DNA of 5,107 nucleotides from Methanosarcinaceae archaeon (GTDB lineage Archaea > Halobacteriota > Methanosarcinia > Methanosarcinales > Methanosarcinaceae), in the NCBI GenBank assembly GCA_028690255.1, contig JAQVBP010000146.1, positions 1-5,107 of the forward strand, read 5' to 3'. Of the stretch, positions 5,091 to 5,107 are shown piece after piece (within the stretch, counting starts at the first letter, position 1; every line of letters starts with the position of its first letter). A model generated the notes under the pieces. It did not search any database. It saw only the letters and a program-made list of their open reading frames with translations, and was not told where the DNA came from. Position numbers and translations under genes: made by a program.

Positions 5091-5107
5091 GAATCGGAGG
5101 AATCGGA
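5091..5107 (+). repeat. Short tandem repeat GAATCGGAG cut by the window edge
   Basis: GAATCGGAG (5091-5099) is followed at once by GAATCGGA (5100-5107), which then hits the end of the window. Whether a longer array follows cannot be seen. The stretch 5014-5107 otherwise shows no coding frame that I can support. Confidence 0.4.

Overview
The window looks like a methanogenic euryarchaeon, probably a member of the Methanosarcinales related to Methanosarcina. The evidence is the archaeal-type mevalonate operon, archaeal TATA-like boxes close to start codons, AGGTGAT-type ribosome binding sites, and protein sequences that read like methanogen versions of their families. The genus is an inference from memory of the families and was not searched.

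Layout. Positions 1-1391 hold two minus-strand genes. One is a membrane protein of unknown function that runs off the left edge (1-473, 3' end missing). The other is an orphan Cas4-like/DUF83 protein (570-1391) that keeps the four iron-sulphur cysteines but seems to lack the usual nuclease acidic residues. Positions 1392-1532 form a divergent promoter region with a TATA-like box for each side, an AACGAA-N6-TTCGTT dyad and a pair of imperfect direct repeats. Positions 1533-2273 encode an HTH (Cro/C1 type) transcriptional regulator with a C-terminal domain that may bind a ligand.

Positions 2373-5013 are a tight plus-strand three-gene operon: archaeal HMG-CoA synthase (2373-3422), acetoacetyl-CoA thiolase (3439-4611) and a DUF35 zinc-ribbon/OB-fold protein (4618-5013). 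In archaea these three proteins form one complex. The thiolase condenses two acetyl-CoA to acetoacetyl-CoA, HMG-CoA synthase adds a third acetyl-CoA to give HMG-CoA, and the DUF35 protein bridges the two enzymes. HMG-CoA feeds the mevalonate route to the isoprenoid chains of archaeal membrane lipids. The upstream regulator on the same strand is a candidate controller of the operon.

Downstream of the operon (5014-5107) I see no gene. It holds a 10-bp-periodic repeat array with related end units, an overlapping potential hairpin, and the start of a second short tandem repeat cut by the window edge. The gene content is mainly housekeeping. The less ordinary items are the Cas4-like protein with altered active-site motifs, the regulator with its dyads, and the decamer array.
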